Position numbers and translations under genes: made by a program
In this document: in pieces, positions 1 to 7,080 of the stretch
Layout: every line of letters begins with the position of its first letter
Position numbering within the stretch: the stretch's first letter is position 1
From: a virus
DNA length: 28,566 nucleotides
IMG/VR virus record: IMGVR_UViG_3300030108_001208
Location: 1,232-29,797 of that record
Reading direction: 5' to 3' (one strand)
The notes under the pieces: model-generated
What the model was told of the DNA's origin: nothing
Database searches by the model: none
The model's input: the letters and a program-made list of their open reading frames with translations, nothing else

Positions 1-275
1 ATTTTTGTAGCAGGACACTCCAATGTATCTTGGAACCATTCTAAAGTACGCTTTCTGTCCATATTGGGTCCTGAGCCATGTGCTATTGGAAAATAACCTG
101 ACCAACCATCTACAGCTACAGCAATACCTACAACTTCACCTGCTCCTATTACAGAGCCTGATCCTAATTTTTTTAAGTTTGGATCTCTTGTTTCTAAATC
201 GATTGCAATTTCATCTGCTTGTCTTAGATCTGGATATTCTTTTGGTTGTACCCATTCTGTTTGTGGTAATATCAT
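1..275 (-). CDS. DNA polymerase I (family A), N-terminal fragment
   Basis: This is an incomplete gene running off the left edge; about 91 codons are visible. The translation begins MILPQTEWVQP and contains AIDLETRDPNLKK. The D-x-E of that stretch is the Exo I motif (metal-binding Asp and Glu) of the 3'-5' proofreading exonuclease domain, as found at the N-terminus of phage family A DNA polymerases. The following residues (GAGEVVGIAVAVDG, then GYFPIAH) fit the next strands of that fold. The start was chosen because ATG at 275-273 overlaps the stop of the upstream DUF3310 gene as ATGA. It is the most distal gene of the leftward replication operon visible here. The polymerase domain itself lies outside the window, so a stand-alone exonuclease cannot be excluded. 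Confidence 0.8.
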   Translation of the reverse strand, partial: MILPQTEWVQPKEYPDLRQADEIAIDLETRDPNLKKLGSGSVIGAGEVVGIAVAVDGWSGYFPIAHGSGPNMDRKRTLEWFQDTLECPATK

Positions 276-511
276 TTCATGTCCTTCATCTTTTTAATTT
301 CTAATTCACAGTAGTGTATAATTTTTTCTAAATCTTTTATCTTATCCTTTTTCATGTATCTGCAAACGTACTTCACAACACAGCCTTGAAAGAACGAGAG
401 GTTATTTTTAGAAATAAACTCGTACGGCTGTATGTGAAAATTTTTATAATGGGATCCACCTATTTGTTTATTCTGTGGACTAACGTGGTCAAATATACTT
501 TTGTCTGTCAT
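272..511 (-). CDS. DUF3310 family protein (T7 gp1.7-like small phage protein)
   Basis: 79 residues. The core IGGSHYKNFHIQPYEFI (residues 17-33), then FFQGCVVKYVCRY (41-53) and a basic C-terminal helix, match the pattern of the DUF3310/SaV-like family common in phage replication modules. As I recall, T7 gp1.7, described as a nucleotide kinase, belongs to this family, but no kinase activity can be claimed from this sequence. Its start overlaps the stop of the UvrD-like helicase gene (ATGA at 511-508), and its stop overlaps the start of the polymerase gene. It is therefore translationally coupled between two DNA-metabolism enzymes. An AAGGA Shine-Dalgarno precedes the ATG. Confidence 0.85.
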   Translation of the reverse strand: MTDKSIFDHVSPQNKQIGGSHYKNFHIQPYEFISKNNLSFFQGCVVKYVCRYMKKDKIKDLEKIIHYCELEIKKMKDMK

Positions 512-1929
512 AAATTATATCCTTTTCTTTTTATCTTTGCTTTCAACTTATATAAATTGTGTCTAGCTCTAGTCACTGCAACATACCAAACACGGTGCTC
601 TTCATCTTGTTTATCAAAACTTTTCTTTATTGCTTTCTGTATTTTATCTCCTTGCTCCAATGACAGAATAACATTATCCTCTTCACCACCTTTTATAGCG
701 TGAATGGTAGATAACCATATTCTTGCGTCTTCATCAAGTCTTTCTCCTCTTTCTAATAATTGTCTAATGTAATTTTTTTCTGTAAGGTCTGCGTTGATAA
801 ATGCATCAAACCAAGAGATGGTCTTATCTAGTTCTACATCTCCAGTAAACTCTTTTATGTCCTTAAAATATTTATCATCTAACTCTTTACCAGATTTCCA
901 ACTGTCGTAATATCTTTTTGCATTATACATTGATACTCTAAAACTTTTACCCTTTTTACTTTGAAAGTAAAGGTTAGCTTTTTTAAGTTCTTCCATTATC
1001 TTTAAAAGTGTGGATCTCGTTCTAGTTAAAATCAACCATTTACCTTTTGATAAATCTACTTGTCCTAAGTTTGATATGTACTGTGTCTCTCCCTTGTTAC
1101 TATTAGGTAGATAATCTTTTATCTTTCTAGATCCTACTATTCTATTAGTGATAATATTAGACTCTTCCTGCACTGCTTTTGATATTCTTTTTGAATATTT
1201 TAAAATCTTTTCTTTGGCTGGTTCTCTTATAAATCTTTCTACGTCAGCTCCTGCCCATGCAAAGATGGCTTGGTCATCATCACCGGCTAGATATATGTCC
1301 GTTGTTTTTTGTTTTAATAAATCATACAGCTTCCATTGTAATGGAGATAAATCTTGTGCTTCATCAATAAAAACAACATCAAAGTCTTTTATCATTTTTA
1401 AAGTGACTCCTTTGATTATGTCGTTAAAATCTTTTAACTGATTTTGTTTTTTGTACTCTATTAAATTATGATGAATGTGTTTTAGAGTATCCCAGTTTAT
1501 ATATTTTTTATCATGCTCGTTTCTATCAAACTCTTCTCGTATAGTTATATCTCTATTAATCGCTCTACCAATCAGTTGAAAATAGGGGTTGTCATTTGTT
1601 AAGTAATGCGTCTCTTCTTCGTTATATTTGTCAACATAGTTTACCCTTATATTTAATATTTTACCTAGATCTTCATAGTGGTAAGGCTGCATGATGTCTT
1701 CTTCTTTCAAAGCTAAAGTGTGAAAAGAAAAAGCGTGCAATGTTTGGAAGTAGGGTAATTGTTTTTCCTCAGCTGGCATTCTTTTGATTGCCTCTTGTGC
1801 TGCTTTCTTTGTAAAAGCGAAGTAACCTATTCTGTGTAAAGGCACGCCAACTCTAGCATAAGCTTTAGCTCTACTAATTAGACTATGTGTTTTACCTGTG
1901 CCTGGAGGTCCATATACTTTATAAATCAA
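508..1929 (-). CDS. UvrD/Rep-like superfamily 1 DNA helicase
   Basis: 473 residues, a compact SF1A helicase. The motifs appear in order: Walker A GPPGTGKT at 7-14; motif Ia region FAFTKKAAQEA near 38; Walker B VFIDEAQD at 186-193; motif III AGDDDQAIFAWAGA at 215-228; motif IV-like LILTRTRSTL near 299; motif V STIHAIKGGEEDNV at 407-420; motif VI YVAVTRARHNL at 449-459. All key ATPase residues (K13, D189, E190, Q220, R454) are present, so it should be active. It probably unwinds or remodels phage replication intermediates in the host cytoplasm. Its ATG overlaps the stop of the primase gene by four bases, so the two are coupled. It is shorter than bacterial UvrD because the accessory 1B/2B domains are reduced. 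Confidence 0.93.
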   Translation of the reverse strand: MIYKVYGPPGTGKTHSLISRAKAYARVGVPLHRIGYFAFTKKAAQEAIKRMPAEEKQLPYFQTLHAFSFHTLALKEEDIMQPYHYEDLGKILNIRVNYVDKYNEEETHYLTNDNPYFQLIGRAINRDITIREEFDRNEHDKKYINWDTLKHIHHNLIEYKKQNQLKDFNDIIKGVTLKMIKDFDVVFIDEAQDLSPLQWKLYDLLKQKTTDIYLAGDDDQAIFAWAGADVERFIREPAKEKILKYSKRISKAVQEESNIITNRIVGSRKIKDYLPNSNKGETQYISNLGQVDLSKGKWLILTRTRSTLLKIMEELKKANLYFQSKKGKSFRVSMYNAKRYYDSWKSGKELDDKYFKDIKEFTGDVELDKTISWFDAFINADLTEKNYIRQLLERGERLDEDARIWLSTIHAIKGGEEDNVILSLEQGDKIQKAIKKSFDKQDEEHRVWYVAVTRARHNLYKLKAKIKRKGYNL

Positions 1930-3554
1930 ACTATATCCTCCTTGCTTTCCATATCTATAATTTCTTCTGGAGCTTTGTCTTTCTTAAATATTTCTATAGG
2001 TAATTTTACACAACGTATTGCAGGAAAATATTTTCCGTTTTTATCTTTGCCTGGATATCTTTTCTGTTGATCAAACTCACCTTTAAATAAAGTATGTAGT
2101 ATGTAAGAAGTTCTTTGTTCATCTTTCTTCCATTCATTTCTTTTTAATTCATCGTAGTACGGTTGAAATTTAAAATACACATACTCATCTTCTTCTAATA
2201 CTGCACCACTTGCAAATGAATTATGACTTGTAGCTCTGACACCATTTAAATATTCTTTTGTTAATTCAAATAATATTTCTCTTGGTGTGGTTCCTGAAGC
2301 CGGTTGCATGACATCTATGCTTTGCATCAGGTTATGTATCATAGGTTGGAAGTCTGTAGACTTAATTGAAGGTGGTAACATATCTGCTTGCGCAGCTATC
2401 AAAGCTTTGAGTTCTCTTTGTTCTATTATCTTTTTAATATCTTTAGCATGTATTTGAACAACAGATCCATCTGGTTTAGTTACGTTTAAATAAAATTCTG
2501 GATCAGGTTTAAAGTCTATCTTCTGTAGTCCAGATAGCATAGGCCAAGATCTAGTTAGTTGAGAAGCTATTCCGTAAGTTCTTTTAACACATTCGACTCT
2601 AGAACATTTTCTAGCGATAGGATCTTCACTACAAGTATGTCCAGCTGTATCTTTCTTCCAATCTTTTATTTTCTTTTCTACTTTAGAATCACCCCATACA
2701 TTATCATAAAGCACATAATTTCTAGCAGCTTCTTTTACTTTGTCTTCCCAATTATCTTTAAACTTCTTTTTAGCAAAGACCATATAGTTGTATAGGAATC
2801 TATCTCTTTCATCAGATAATTTTTTACCATTTGTAAGATCTTTTGTTATTAACTGCAGACAAGGTGGGCCATCTAAAAACTCTGCGTGTCCTCCTGTAAG
2901 TTCTTTCGTAACTAGATTGTTCGCAATATCTTTTAATTCTTTTCTTGTTTGTAAATTTAAACCAACAACTGTGATAAATTTATCAAAATCCATTTCTTCA
3001 CCAGATGGCATAAGTGCAACACGTTCTTTTTTATTAAAGTATGGTAGATTTATAAAGTTACCATTGATAGGTTTACCATCTGAATTAGTTCCTAGTTTAG
3101 TTTGTTTAGGATAAATCTCTGTGTTTGATGGTAGTTCAAATGTAAATAATAATGTTTCTAAAAATTCTCTGATGTCACTAGCTTTGACTAGTTCTTTTGT
3201 AAATACGTATAGATGTAAACCTCCACTCTTTGACTTAACAGGTATGATAGGTAATTCTTTTTGTTGTATGATTTCTAGATACTTCTGTATTTCAAAACCA
3301 ATATATTTTTTTGGATCTACATCTATAGCACCAAAGGACGCCATACCTTTATCATTACATGGTTGTATACCTATAGACTTCTTACCTGCAAGGTGGTTGT
3401 TATAATCTTCATCTGTTACTTCAAAGGAAGACCATCCATAATCACCTGGATTAAATTTTATCTTTCCTGTCTCTGGATCAACATAACCGTTTTTAATATT
3501 ACAAAAACCATAATTACGCTTCAACCCTGTGAAATATTTTATAAACTCTTTCAT
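1926..3554 (-). CDS. Archaeo-eukaryotic-type DNA primase (AEP superfamily)
   Basis: 542 residues. The N-terminal half carries AEP primase-polymerase signatures: FGAIDVD with metal-binding D78 and D80, SKSGGLHLYVF (108-118) with H114 as the nucleotide-binding His of the sGGxH motif, then EIYPKQ (146-151) and NFINLPYF (167-174). This resembles the phage and TOTE-type primase group. The middle region holds C232, C308, C317 and C322, which could bind Zn or an Fe-S cluster. The remaining C-terminal part is not recognised. No helicase domain is fused. The product would make primers for phage DNA synthesis. It lies between the upstream 259-residue gene and the coupled SF1 helicase. A stable UUCG hairpin sits just before its ATG, which has no obvious Shine-Dalgarno, hinting at post-transcriptional control. 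Confidence 0.85.
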   Translation of the reverse strand: MKEFIKYFTGLKRNYGFCNIKNGYVDPETGKIKFNPGDYGWSSFEVTDEDYNNHLAGKKSIGIQPCNDKGMASFGAIDVDPKKYIGFEIQKYLEIIQQKELPIIPVKSKSGGLHLYVFTKELVKASDIREFLETLLFTFELPSNTEIYPKQTKLGTNSDGKPINGNFINLPYFNKKERVALMPSGEEMDFDKFITVVGLNLQTRKELKDIANNLVTKELTGGHAEFLDGPPCLQLITKDLTNGKKLSDERDRFLYNYMVFAKKKFKDNWEDKVKEAARNYVLYDNVWGDSKVEKKIKDWKKDTAGHTCSEDPIARKCSRVECVKRTYGIASQLTRSWPMLSGLQKIDFKPDPEFYLNVTKPDGSVVQIHAKDIKKIIEQRELKALIAAQADMLPPSIKSTDFQPMIHNLMQSIDVMQPASGTTPREILFELTKEYLNGVRATSHNSFASGAVLEEDEYVYFKFQPYYDELKRNEWKKDEQRTSYILHTLFKGEFDQQKRYPGKDKNGKYFPAIRCVKLPIEIFKKDKAPEEIIDMESKEDIV

Positions 3555-3561
3555 AAATGTA

Positions 3562-3583
3562 AGGGGCGACCGAAGCCGCCCCT
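3562..3583 (-). promoter_or_regulatory. UUCG-tetraloop RNA hairpin before the primase gene
   Basis: Read on the minus strand, bases 3583 to 3562 fold into a nine-pair stem with one G-U wobble, closed by the very stable C(UUCG)G tetraloop. The arms are AGGGGCGGC and GTCGCCCCT. It fills most of the 35-base gap between the stop at 3590 and the primase ATG at 3554. On the plus strand the wobble becomes an A-C mismatch and the loop is no longer UUCG, so it is built for the leftward transcript. No U-tract follows, so a classical intrinsic terminator is unlikely. A processing site, mRNA stabiliser or translation attenuator fits better. The 7-mer ACATTTA occurs on both sides of the hairpin as a direct repeat. 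Confidence 0.7.
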
Positions 3584-3589
3584 AAATGT

Positions 3590-4369
3590 TTATACAATAT
3601 CAGCAGTTGATTGTCTGTTGTTCTCGTATTTAGGTTTAGCTGTTCCCTTCGCTACTGTCTCCTCCAACTGTTGAGCGATCTTATACATATCAGAATCTTT
3701 CTTATCTGTGATGTTAAGACTTCTAACCTTTGTTGGTTTGTAGACATGCCAGCTTTTACTTCCAGCAGTTCTTGATGCAGTTTTTAAATTATAAACTGTA
3801 TGATAAGAAGCTGGTTCAAAAGAACCTTTGTCATCCGTAACTCTTTGATTCTTAATCAAATTGTTAAGTTCCCTTGCTGGCGTAAGATTTGAAGATCTCA
3901 TAGGAATCACCGCAGGTTTAAGTTCATCATTTACTAAAATCAGAACATAAAAGTATGCAGTTTTTTCTACGTAATTACCATTTGGTAATCTGTATCTTCC
4001 ACCTTTTTCTTCTTTTGCATCTGCAGGTATAGACATATGTGTGCCTACCGGAGCTGATGGGCTATCTCCCATCTCTTGCCATTCAGGATAACGCATCTGT
4101 GCATACGCAACCATTATGTTTATCCCTTTGTCTCCATCTTGCATGATACCAAGACTGCCTGAATATATCATACCAGGTTTTGCACCCTCAACATATTTAG
4201 GATCTCTTGAATTACACTCAGGTGATAACTGGTGTAAGATTTTCAGAATCGGTGTGGATACGTCTTCTGTCTTAATCTCTTGGGATCCTCTTCCAGAATC
4301 CTTTCTGAGATCGATTGTAGATAATGCACCTGCATTACCTTTCTTTGCTAGACTACTTTCAGTTTTCAT
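3590..4369 (-). CDS. Conserved phage replication-module protein, possibly ssDNA-binding
   Basis: 259 residues; no catalytic motif is visible. The N-terminal 30 residues look disordered and polar. The conserved-looking core starts at TPILKILHQLSPECNS (about 39-54) and continues through GAKPGMIYSG and a stretch rich in beta-strand pattern (YFYVLILVNDELKPAVIPM). The C-terminus is charged and ends in an acidic/polar tail (YENNRQSTADIV). Proteins of this kind sit in phage replication operons, and this one lies directly upstream of the primase. A role as an ssDNA-binding or replication accessory protein is inferred from position, size and the polar C-terminal tail, not from a diagnostic motif. The start has a good Shine-Dalgarno (AAAGGAG) 7 bases upstream. 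Confidence 0.6.
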   Translation of the reverse strand: MKTESSLAKKGNAGALSTIDLRKDSGRGSQEIKTEDVSTPILKILHQLSPECNSRDPKYVEGAKPGMIYSGSLGIMQDGDKGINIMVAYAQMRYPEWQEMGDSPSAPVGTHMSIPADAKEEKGGRYRLPNGNYVEKTAYFYVLILVNDELKPAVIPMRSSNLTPARELNNLIKNQRVTDDKGSFEPASYHTVYNLKTASRTAGSKSWHVYKPTKVRSLNITDKKDSDMYKIAQQLEETVAKGTAKPKYENNRQSTADIV

Positions 4370-4382
4370 ATTTACTCCTTTG

Positions 4383-4406
4383 TTAGTTTATTAGTCTATT
4401 AGTTTA
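4383..4406. repeat. Three tandem 8-bp repeats at a gene end
   Basis: On the plus strand the octamer TTAGTYTA occurs three times head to tail (TTAGTTTA, TTAGTCTA, TTAGTTTA). On the minus strand this gives TAAACTAA, TAGACTAA, TAAACTAA, covering the last codons and the stop of the 184-residue gene and running to the Shine-Dalgarno of the next gene. It also places two TAA codons in a row. The unit length is not a multiple of three, so a slippage event would alter the gene end but would soon meet another stop. Confidence 0.75.
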
Positions 4407-4945
4407 CCTTTTATTTTTGTTTGATTACCTTCAAACGTCCAAAATAGATCGGATGGAACATCTTTACCAGATTTTTTCCATTCTTCCAATACTACTTTGA
4501 GAGTGGCAGGATGAACTTTCTCTTCTTGAGTTGGTTCATAACCCTGCCCTCTTGCAAGGGTAGCGTACGCCATAGCCTTGTCGTCTTCGTTCTGGCCAAA
4601 GGTAACGATGATCTTGTTCTTCACAATATCACCTAGGCCATTGTCTCGAAGCCATTTGTGTGCCTCAGCTTTCTTGTCTGCTTTTATAGTGGCACTATAA
4701 ATTTCTTTGACAGAAACTTCTGATCCATCAGATAGTTTCATTGTTTTAATATTTAAGTCTTCCATTAATTTTGGAATAACTACATTACTAAAATTTTTTT
4801 CTTGGTCTTTTAAAGTTTTTATTTCGTCTTCTTTTGCTTTTATTTGCGTTTGCACAGTCTTTAATTTTTCAATCTCTCCTGATAATTCAGAGGGATCTAT
4901 ACGATCAGATTGACTAGGTGCGTCTGCTCTCAGATTAATTGTCAT
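4391..4945 (-). CDS. Conserved phage protein with N-terminal coiled coil
   Basis: 184 residues of unknown function. Residues about 19-55 (ELSGEIEKLKTVQTQIKAK onward) are heptad-like and strongly charged, predicting a coiled coil. A compact alpha/beta part follows, with KLSDGSEVSVKEIYSATI near 71-88 and KAEAHKWLRDNGLGDIVK near 92-109. The C-terminus includes VHPATLKVVLEEWKKSGKDV. I recall similar proteins in early or replication modules of marine podoviruses, always without assigned function. It is the second gene of the leftward operon, 41 bases after the 109-residue gene, with a GAGGA-type Shine-Dalgarno. An oligomeric DNA- or replisome-associated role is a guess from position only. Confidence 0.75.
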   Translation of the reverse strand: MTINLRADAPSQSDRIDPSELSGEIEKLKTVQTQIKAKEDEIKTLKDQEKNFSNVVIPKLMEDLNIKTMKLSDGSEVSVKEIYSATIKADKKAEAHKWLRDNGLGDIVKNKIIVTFGQNEDDKAMAYATLARGQGYEPTQEEKVHPATLKVVLEEWKKSGKDVPSDLFWTFEGNQTKIKGKLID

Positions 4946-4986
4946 ATTTCCTCACTTTCATGTTGCTTTCTATACACTAAAAAATT

Positions 4987-5316
4987 TTAAATGTCAAAGT
5001 TTAAAACATAATAACTCTTTTCTTGTCTGTCCCATTTTAATAATTTAAATTTACCATTTGTAAGTTGTGTTATAATAGAAGTAACAGCACACATAATTGC
5101 TGGATCTCCTGCACATAATAAATAATCTTCTGATGTAAAATCTTTTAAAAGACCTTTTAATTTTTGCACTGCTGGTCCTGGTGAATAAATAATTTGAGAG
5201 TACATGGGTAGCAAAGTCACAATTTCGCCATACTTTGCAGCACCTGCAATACTGTATTTTGGTTTGCCGGTTTCTCTATCGGTAGGTATTTCCTGTGTTA
5301 AATAAACTTTACTCAT
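4987..5316 (-). CDS. Conserved hypothetical phage protein, first gene of leftward operon
   Basis: 109 residues, no recognised catalytic motif. The C-terminal part (YLLCAGDPAIMCAVTSIITQ, about 65-84, then KFKLLKWDRQEKSYYVLNFD, about 89-108) resembles a small domain I recall from many phages, where a GDP-AI stretch precedes a KxLKWDRxxxxY strand. The function of that family is not known to me. The N-terminus is polar, with a hydrophobic strand in the middle (GEIVTLLPMYSQIIYSP). It is the first gene of the leftward replication operon and starts 52 bases from the oppositely oriented SNF2-like gene, so it would be among the first products made from that promoter region. The Shine-Dalgarno is weak. 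Confidence 0.75.
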   Translation of the reverse strand: MSKVYLTQEIPTDRETGKPKYSIAGAAKYGEIVTLLPMYSQIIYSPGPAVQKLKGLLKDFTSEDYLLCAGDPAIMCAVTSIITQLTNGKFKLLKWDRQEKSYYVLNFDI

Positions 5317-5368
5317 TTGACTTTTACTTTATATCATTGTATACGATTTATAGAAAGAAAAAGCAAAC
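5317..5368. promoter_or_regulatory. Divergent promoter region between replication operon and SNF2 gene
   Basis: This 52-base gap separates two genes that start in opposite directions, so it should hold promoters for both. Rightward: TTGACT (5317-5322, five of six matches to the sigma70 -35 box), a 17-base spacer and TATACG (5340-5345, four of six), predicting a transcript start about 15-20 bases before the ATG at 5369. Leftward: TTGCTT (5361-5366 complement), a 17-base spacer and TATACA (5338-5343 complement), which is weaker. TATAAA (5328-5333 complement) is a second leftward -10 candidate. The two -10 regions overlap around GTATAC, so firing in the two directions may compete. Confidence 0.5.
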
Positions 5369-6802
5369 ATGTTATACAAATTTAAAACTAAGCCATATGC
5401 ACATCAAGAAAAGGCATTAGAAATGTCATGGGATAAAGAAGTATTTGCCTATTTTATGGAGATGGGTACAGGTAAATCAAAAGTATTAATAGATAATATG
5501 TCTATGCTCTATGATAGAGGTCTTATAAATGGTGCTATTATTATAGCTCCTAAAGGTGTTTATAAGAACTGGGCTGATTCAGAGATACCTACGCACATGG
5601 CAGATCACATTGAGAAAAAGGTGGTCCTTTGGAAAACATCAGAAACTTCAGATAAGTATATGAAAAATTTATATAGCGTGTTTAAAACTGGCACAGACTT
5701 TCATATTCTTATAATGAATGTAGAGGCTTTTTCTTATCCAAAAGCTTTGAAGTTTGCAGAAAGATTTTTATCATGTCATAAAGCAATGGTAGCGGTGGAT
5801 GAATCCACATCTATAAAAACACACAATGTAAAAAGAACAAAAAATATTTTAAGTCTTACAGATAAATGTGCTTATAGAAGAATACTTACAGGTTCACCCG
5901 TAACTAAATCACCTTTAGATTTATATTCACAATGTAAATTTTTAGATCCTTTTCTTTTAGGTCATCAATCTTATTATACATTCAGAGCTAAGTATGCGAT
6001 TATGAAAAAAATTATGGTGGGTGCTAGATCTGTAGATATTGTTGTTGGATATATTAATCTTGGAGAACTATCAGAAAAACTAAAACCTTTTTCTTATCGT
6101 GTATTAAAAGATGATTGTTTAGATTTACCAAAGAAAACATTTATTAGACGTACAATAGAATTATCTGACGAACAGAAAAGAGTTTATAATCAGATGAAAA
6201 AAGAAGCTCTTGCTTATTTAAATGGTAAAATGGTTTCTACAAATACAGTTATTGTACAGTTAATGAGATTACATCAAATAACTTGTGGTCACTTTACATC
6301 TGATGATGGAGATATACAAAATTTAAAAAATAATCGTATCGGTGAATTAATGGATATCCTTGAAGAGGTAGAGGGCAAAGCTGTTATCTGGGCACATTAT
6401 AGACATGACATAGATATTATAGTTAAAACTATTGAAAAAAAATATCCAGGTTCTGTTGTAACTTATTATGGAGATACGTCTACGGATGACAGACAAAAAG
6501 CTATAAAAGAAATACAAAATAAAAATGGTAACGTTAGATTTTTAGTAGGCACTCCACAAACAGGTGGTTATGGTATTACACTTACAGGTGCATCAACAAT
6601 GATATATTATTCTAATGGTTATGATCTTGAGAAAAGACAACAATCTGAGGCAAGGATAGATAGAATAGGTCAAGACAAACCAATGACTTATATTGATCTT
6701 ATTGCAGAAGATACGATAGATGATAAAATTGTGGTGGCTCTTCGTAAGAAAGTAAATATCGCAACAGAAATAATGGGTGAAGAATTAAAACAGTGGATAT
6801 GA
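5369..6802 (+). CDS. SNF2-like superfamily 2 DNA helicase/translocase
   Basis: 477 residues, the only large plus-strand gene. Domain 1: HQEKAL (12-17) as the Q-motif-like region, Walker A MEMGTGKSK (30-38), Walker B VAVDEST (141-147, DEST in place of DEAH/DEGH) and motif III TGSP (174-177). Domain 2: VIWAHYRHD near 339, the YYGDTSTDDRQKAI region with D363 and R365, motif V TGGYGITLTGAS (398-409) and motif VI QQSEARIDRIGQ (424-435). The motif VI form is typical of SNF2 family C-terminal helicase domains. It lacks chromatin-reader or nuclease domains, like the compact version seen in marine phages. It is probably a dsDNA translocase acting in replication, recombination or removal of host proteins from phage DNA. 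It faces away from the primase operon, and its weak AGAAAGAAAAAG leader provides only a poor Shine-Dalgarno. Confidence 0.92.
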   Translation: MLYKFKTKPYAHQEKALEMSWDKEVFAYFMEMGTGKSKVLIDNMSMLYDRGLINGAIIIAPKGVYKNWADSEIPTHMADHIEKKVVLWKTSETSDKYMKNLYSVFKTGTDFHILIMNVEAFSYPKALKFAERFLSCHKAMVAVDESTSIKTHNVKRTKNILSLTDKCAYRRILTGSPVTKSPLDLYSQCKFLDPFLLGHQSYYTFRAKYAIMKKIMVGARSVDIVVGYINLGELSEKLKPFSYRVLKDDCLDLPKKTFIRRTIELSDEQKRVYNQMKKEALAYLNGKMVSTNTVIVQLMRLHQITCGHFTSDDGDIQNLKNNRIGELMDILEEVEGKAVIWAHYRHDIDIIVKTIEKKYPGSVVTYYGDTSTDDRQKAIKEIQNKNGNVRFLVGTPQTGGYGITLTGASTMIYYSNGYDLEKRQQSEARIDRIGQDKPMTYIDLIAEDTIDDKIVVALRKKVNIATEIMGEELKQWI

Positions 6803-6879
6803 GAGAGGAGGACTTTCTTAGTTTTTTGTTTTTATGGATGTGTTGTTATATTGTTTTGAAAGTATTAGGGCTATTTTAA
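6799..6879 (+). CDS. Possible 26-residue membrane peptide coupled to the SNF2 gene
   Basis: A 26-codon reading frame starts at ATG 6799-6801, overlapping the SNF2 gene stop as ATGA, and ends at TAA 6877-6879. The peptide begins MREEDF and is then almost entirely hydrophobic, with two adjacent cysteines (about FLSFLFLWMCCYIVLKVLGL), ending in LF. That makes it a candidate single-span inner-membrane micropeptide. It fills the whole gap and overlaps the end of the convergent 69-residue gene by nine bases. Coupling and length support it. Against it, TTT/TTA-rich AT-rich DNA easily encodes Phe and Leu by chance, and there is no independent evidence of translation. Confidence 0.35.
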   Translation: MREEDFLSFLFLWMCCYIVLKVLGLF

Positions 6880-7080
6880 AAATAAATTAAATAAACCAGT
6901 GAGAGTTAGTATTGTTGTAAACGCTCCACCTATTATCCAATAAATAACTGTGTCTGTTTTCTTTTCTAACTTTCCTACGTCTTGATGTAAATGATCTATC
7001 TGTCTTTTAAAACCTTGCACATATCCATACAGAGATACTAAATGTTCGCCAGTTGTCTTTGGTGGTTTTCCGTTAGGCAT
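6871..7080 (-). CDS. Small membrane protein, holin/XhlA-like
   Basis: 69 residues. Residues 1-44 are polar and basic to amphipathic, with a heptad-like region (VQGFKRQIDHLHQDVGKLEK). A single hydrophobic segment spans about 46-68 (VIYWIIGGAFTTILTLTGLF), ending in a C-terminal Lys. This plan, a short coiled coil plus one C-terminal transmembrane helix, is that of XhlA-type and related class III-like holin or lysis accessory proteins. It is the last gene of the structural operon and overlaps the end of the 194-residue gene by one base (TAATG). The lysis role is inferred from topology and position. No endolysin is recognisable next to it, so a membrane-anchored DNA-ejection or superinfection role is an alternative. 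Confidence 0.55.
   Translation of the reverse strand: MPNGKPPKTTGEHLVSLYGYVQGFKRQIDHLHQDVGKLEKKTDTVIYWIIGGAFTTILTLTGLFNLFLK

Noticed and set aside
23-304. 93-residue plus-strand frame at the left edge
   Set aside because: It lies antisense to the clear exonuclease motif of the DNA polymerase start and is Leu-rich shadow sequence.
6803-6870. Intrinsic terminator between the convergent SNF2 and holin-like genes
   Set aside because: T-rich runs are present but no preceding GC-rich stem is visible on either strand.
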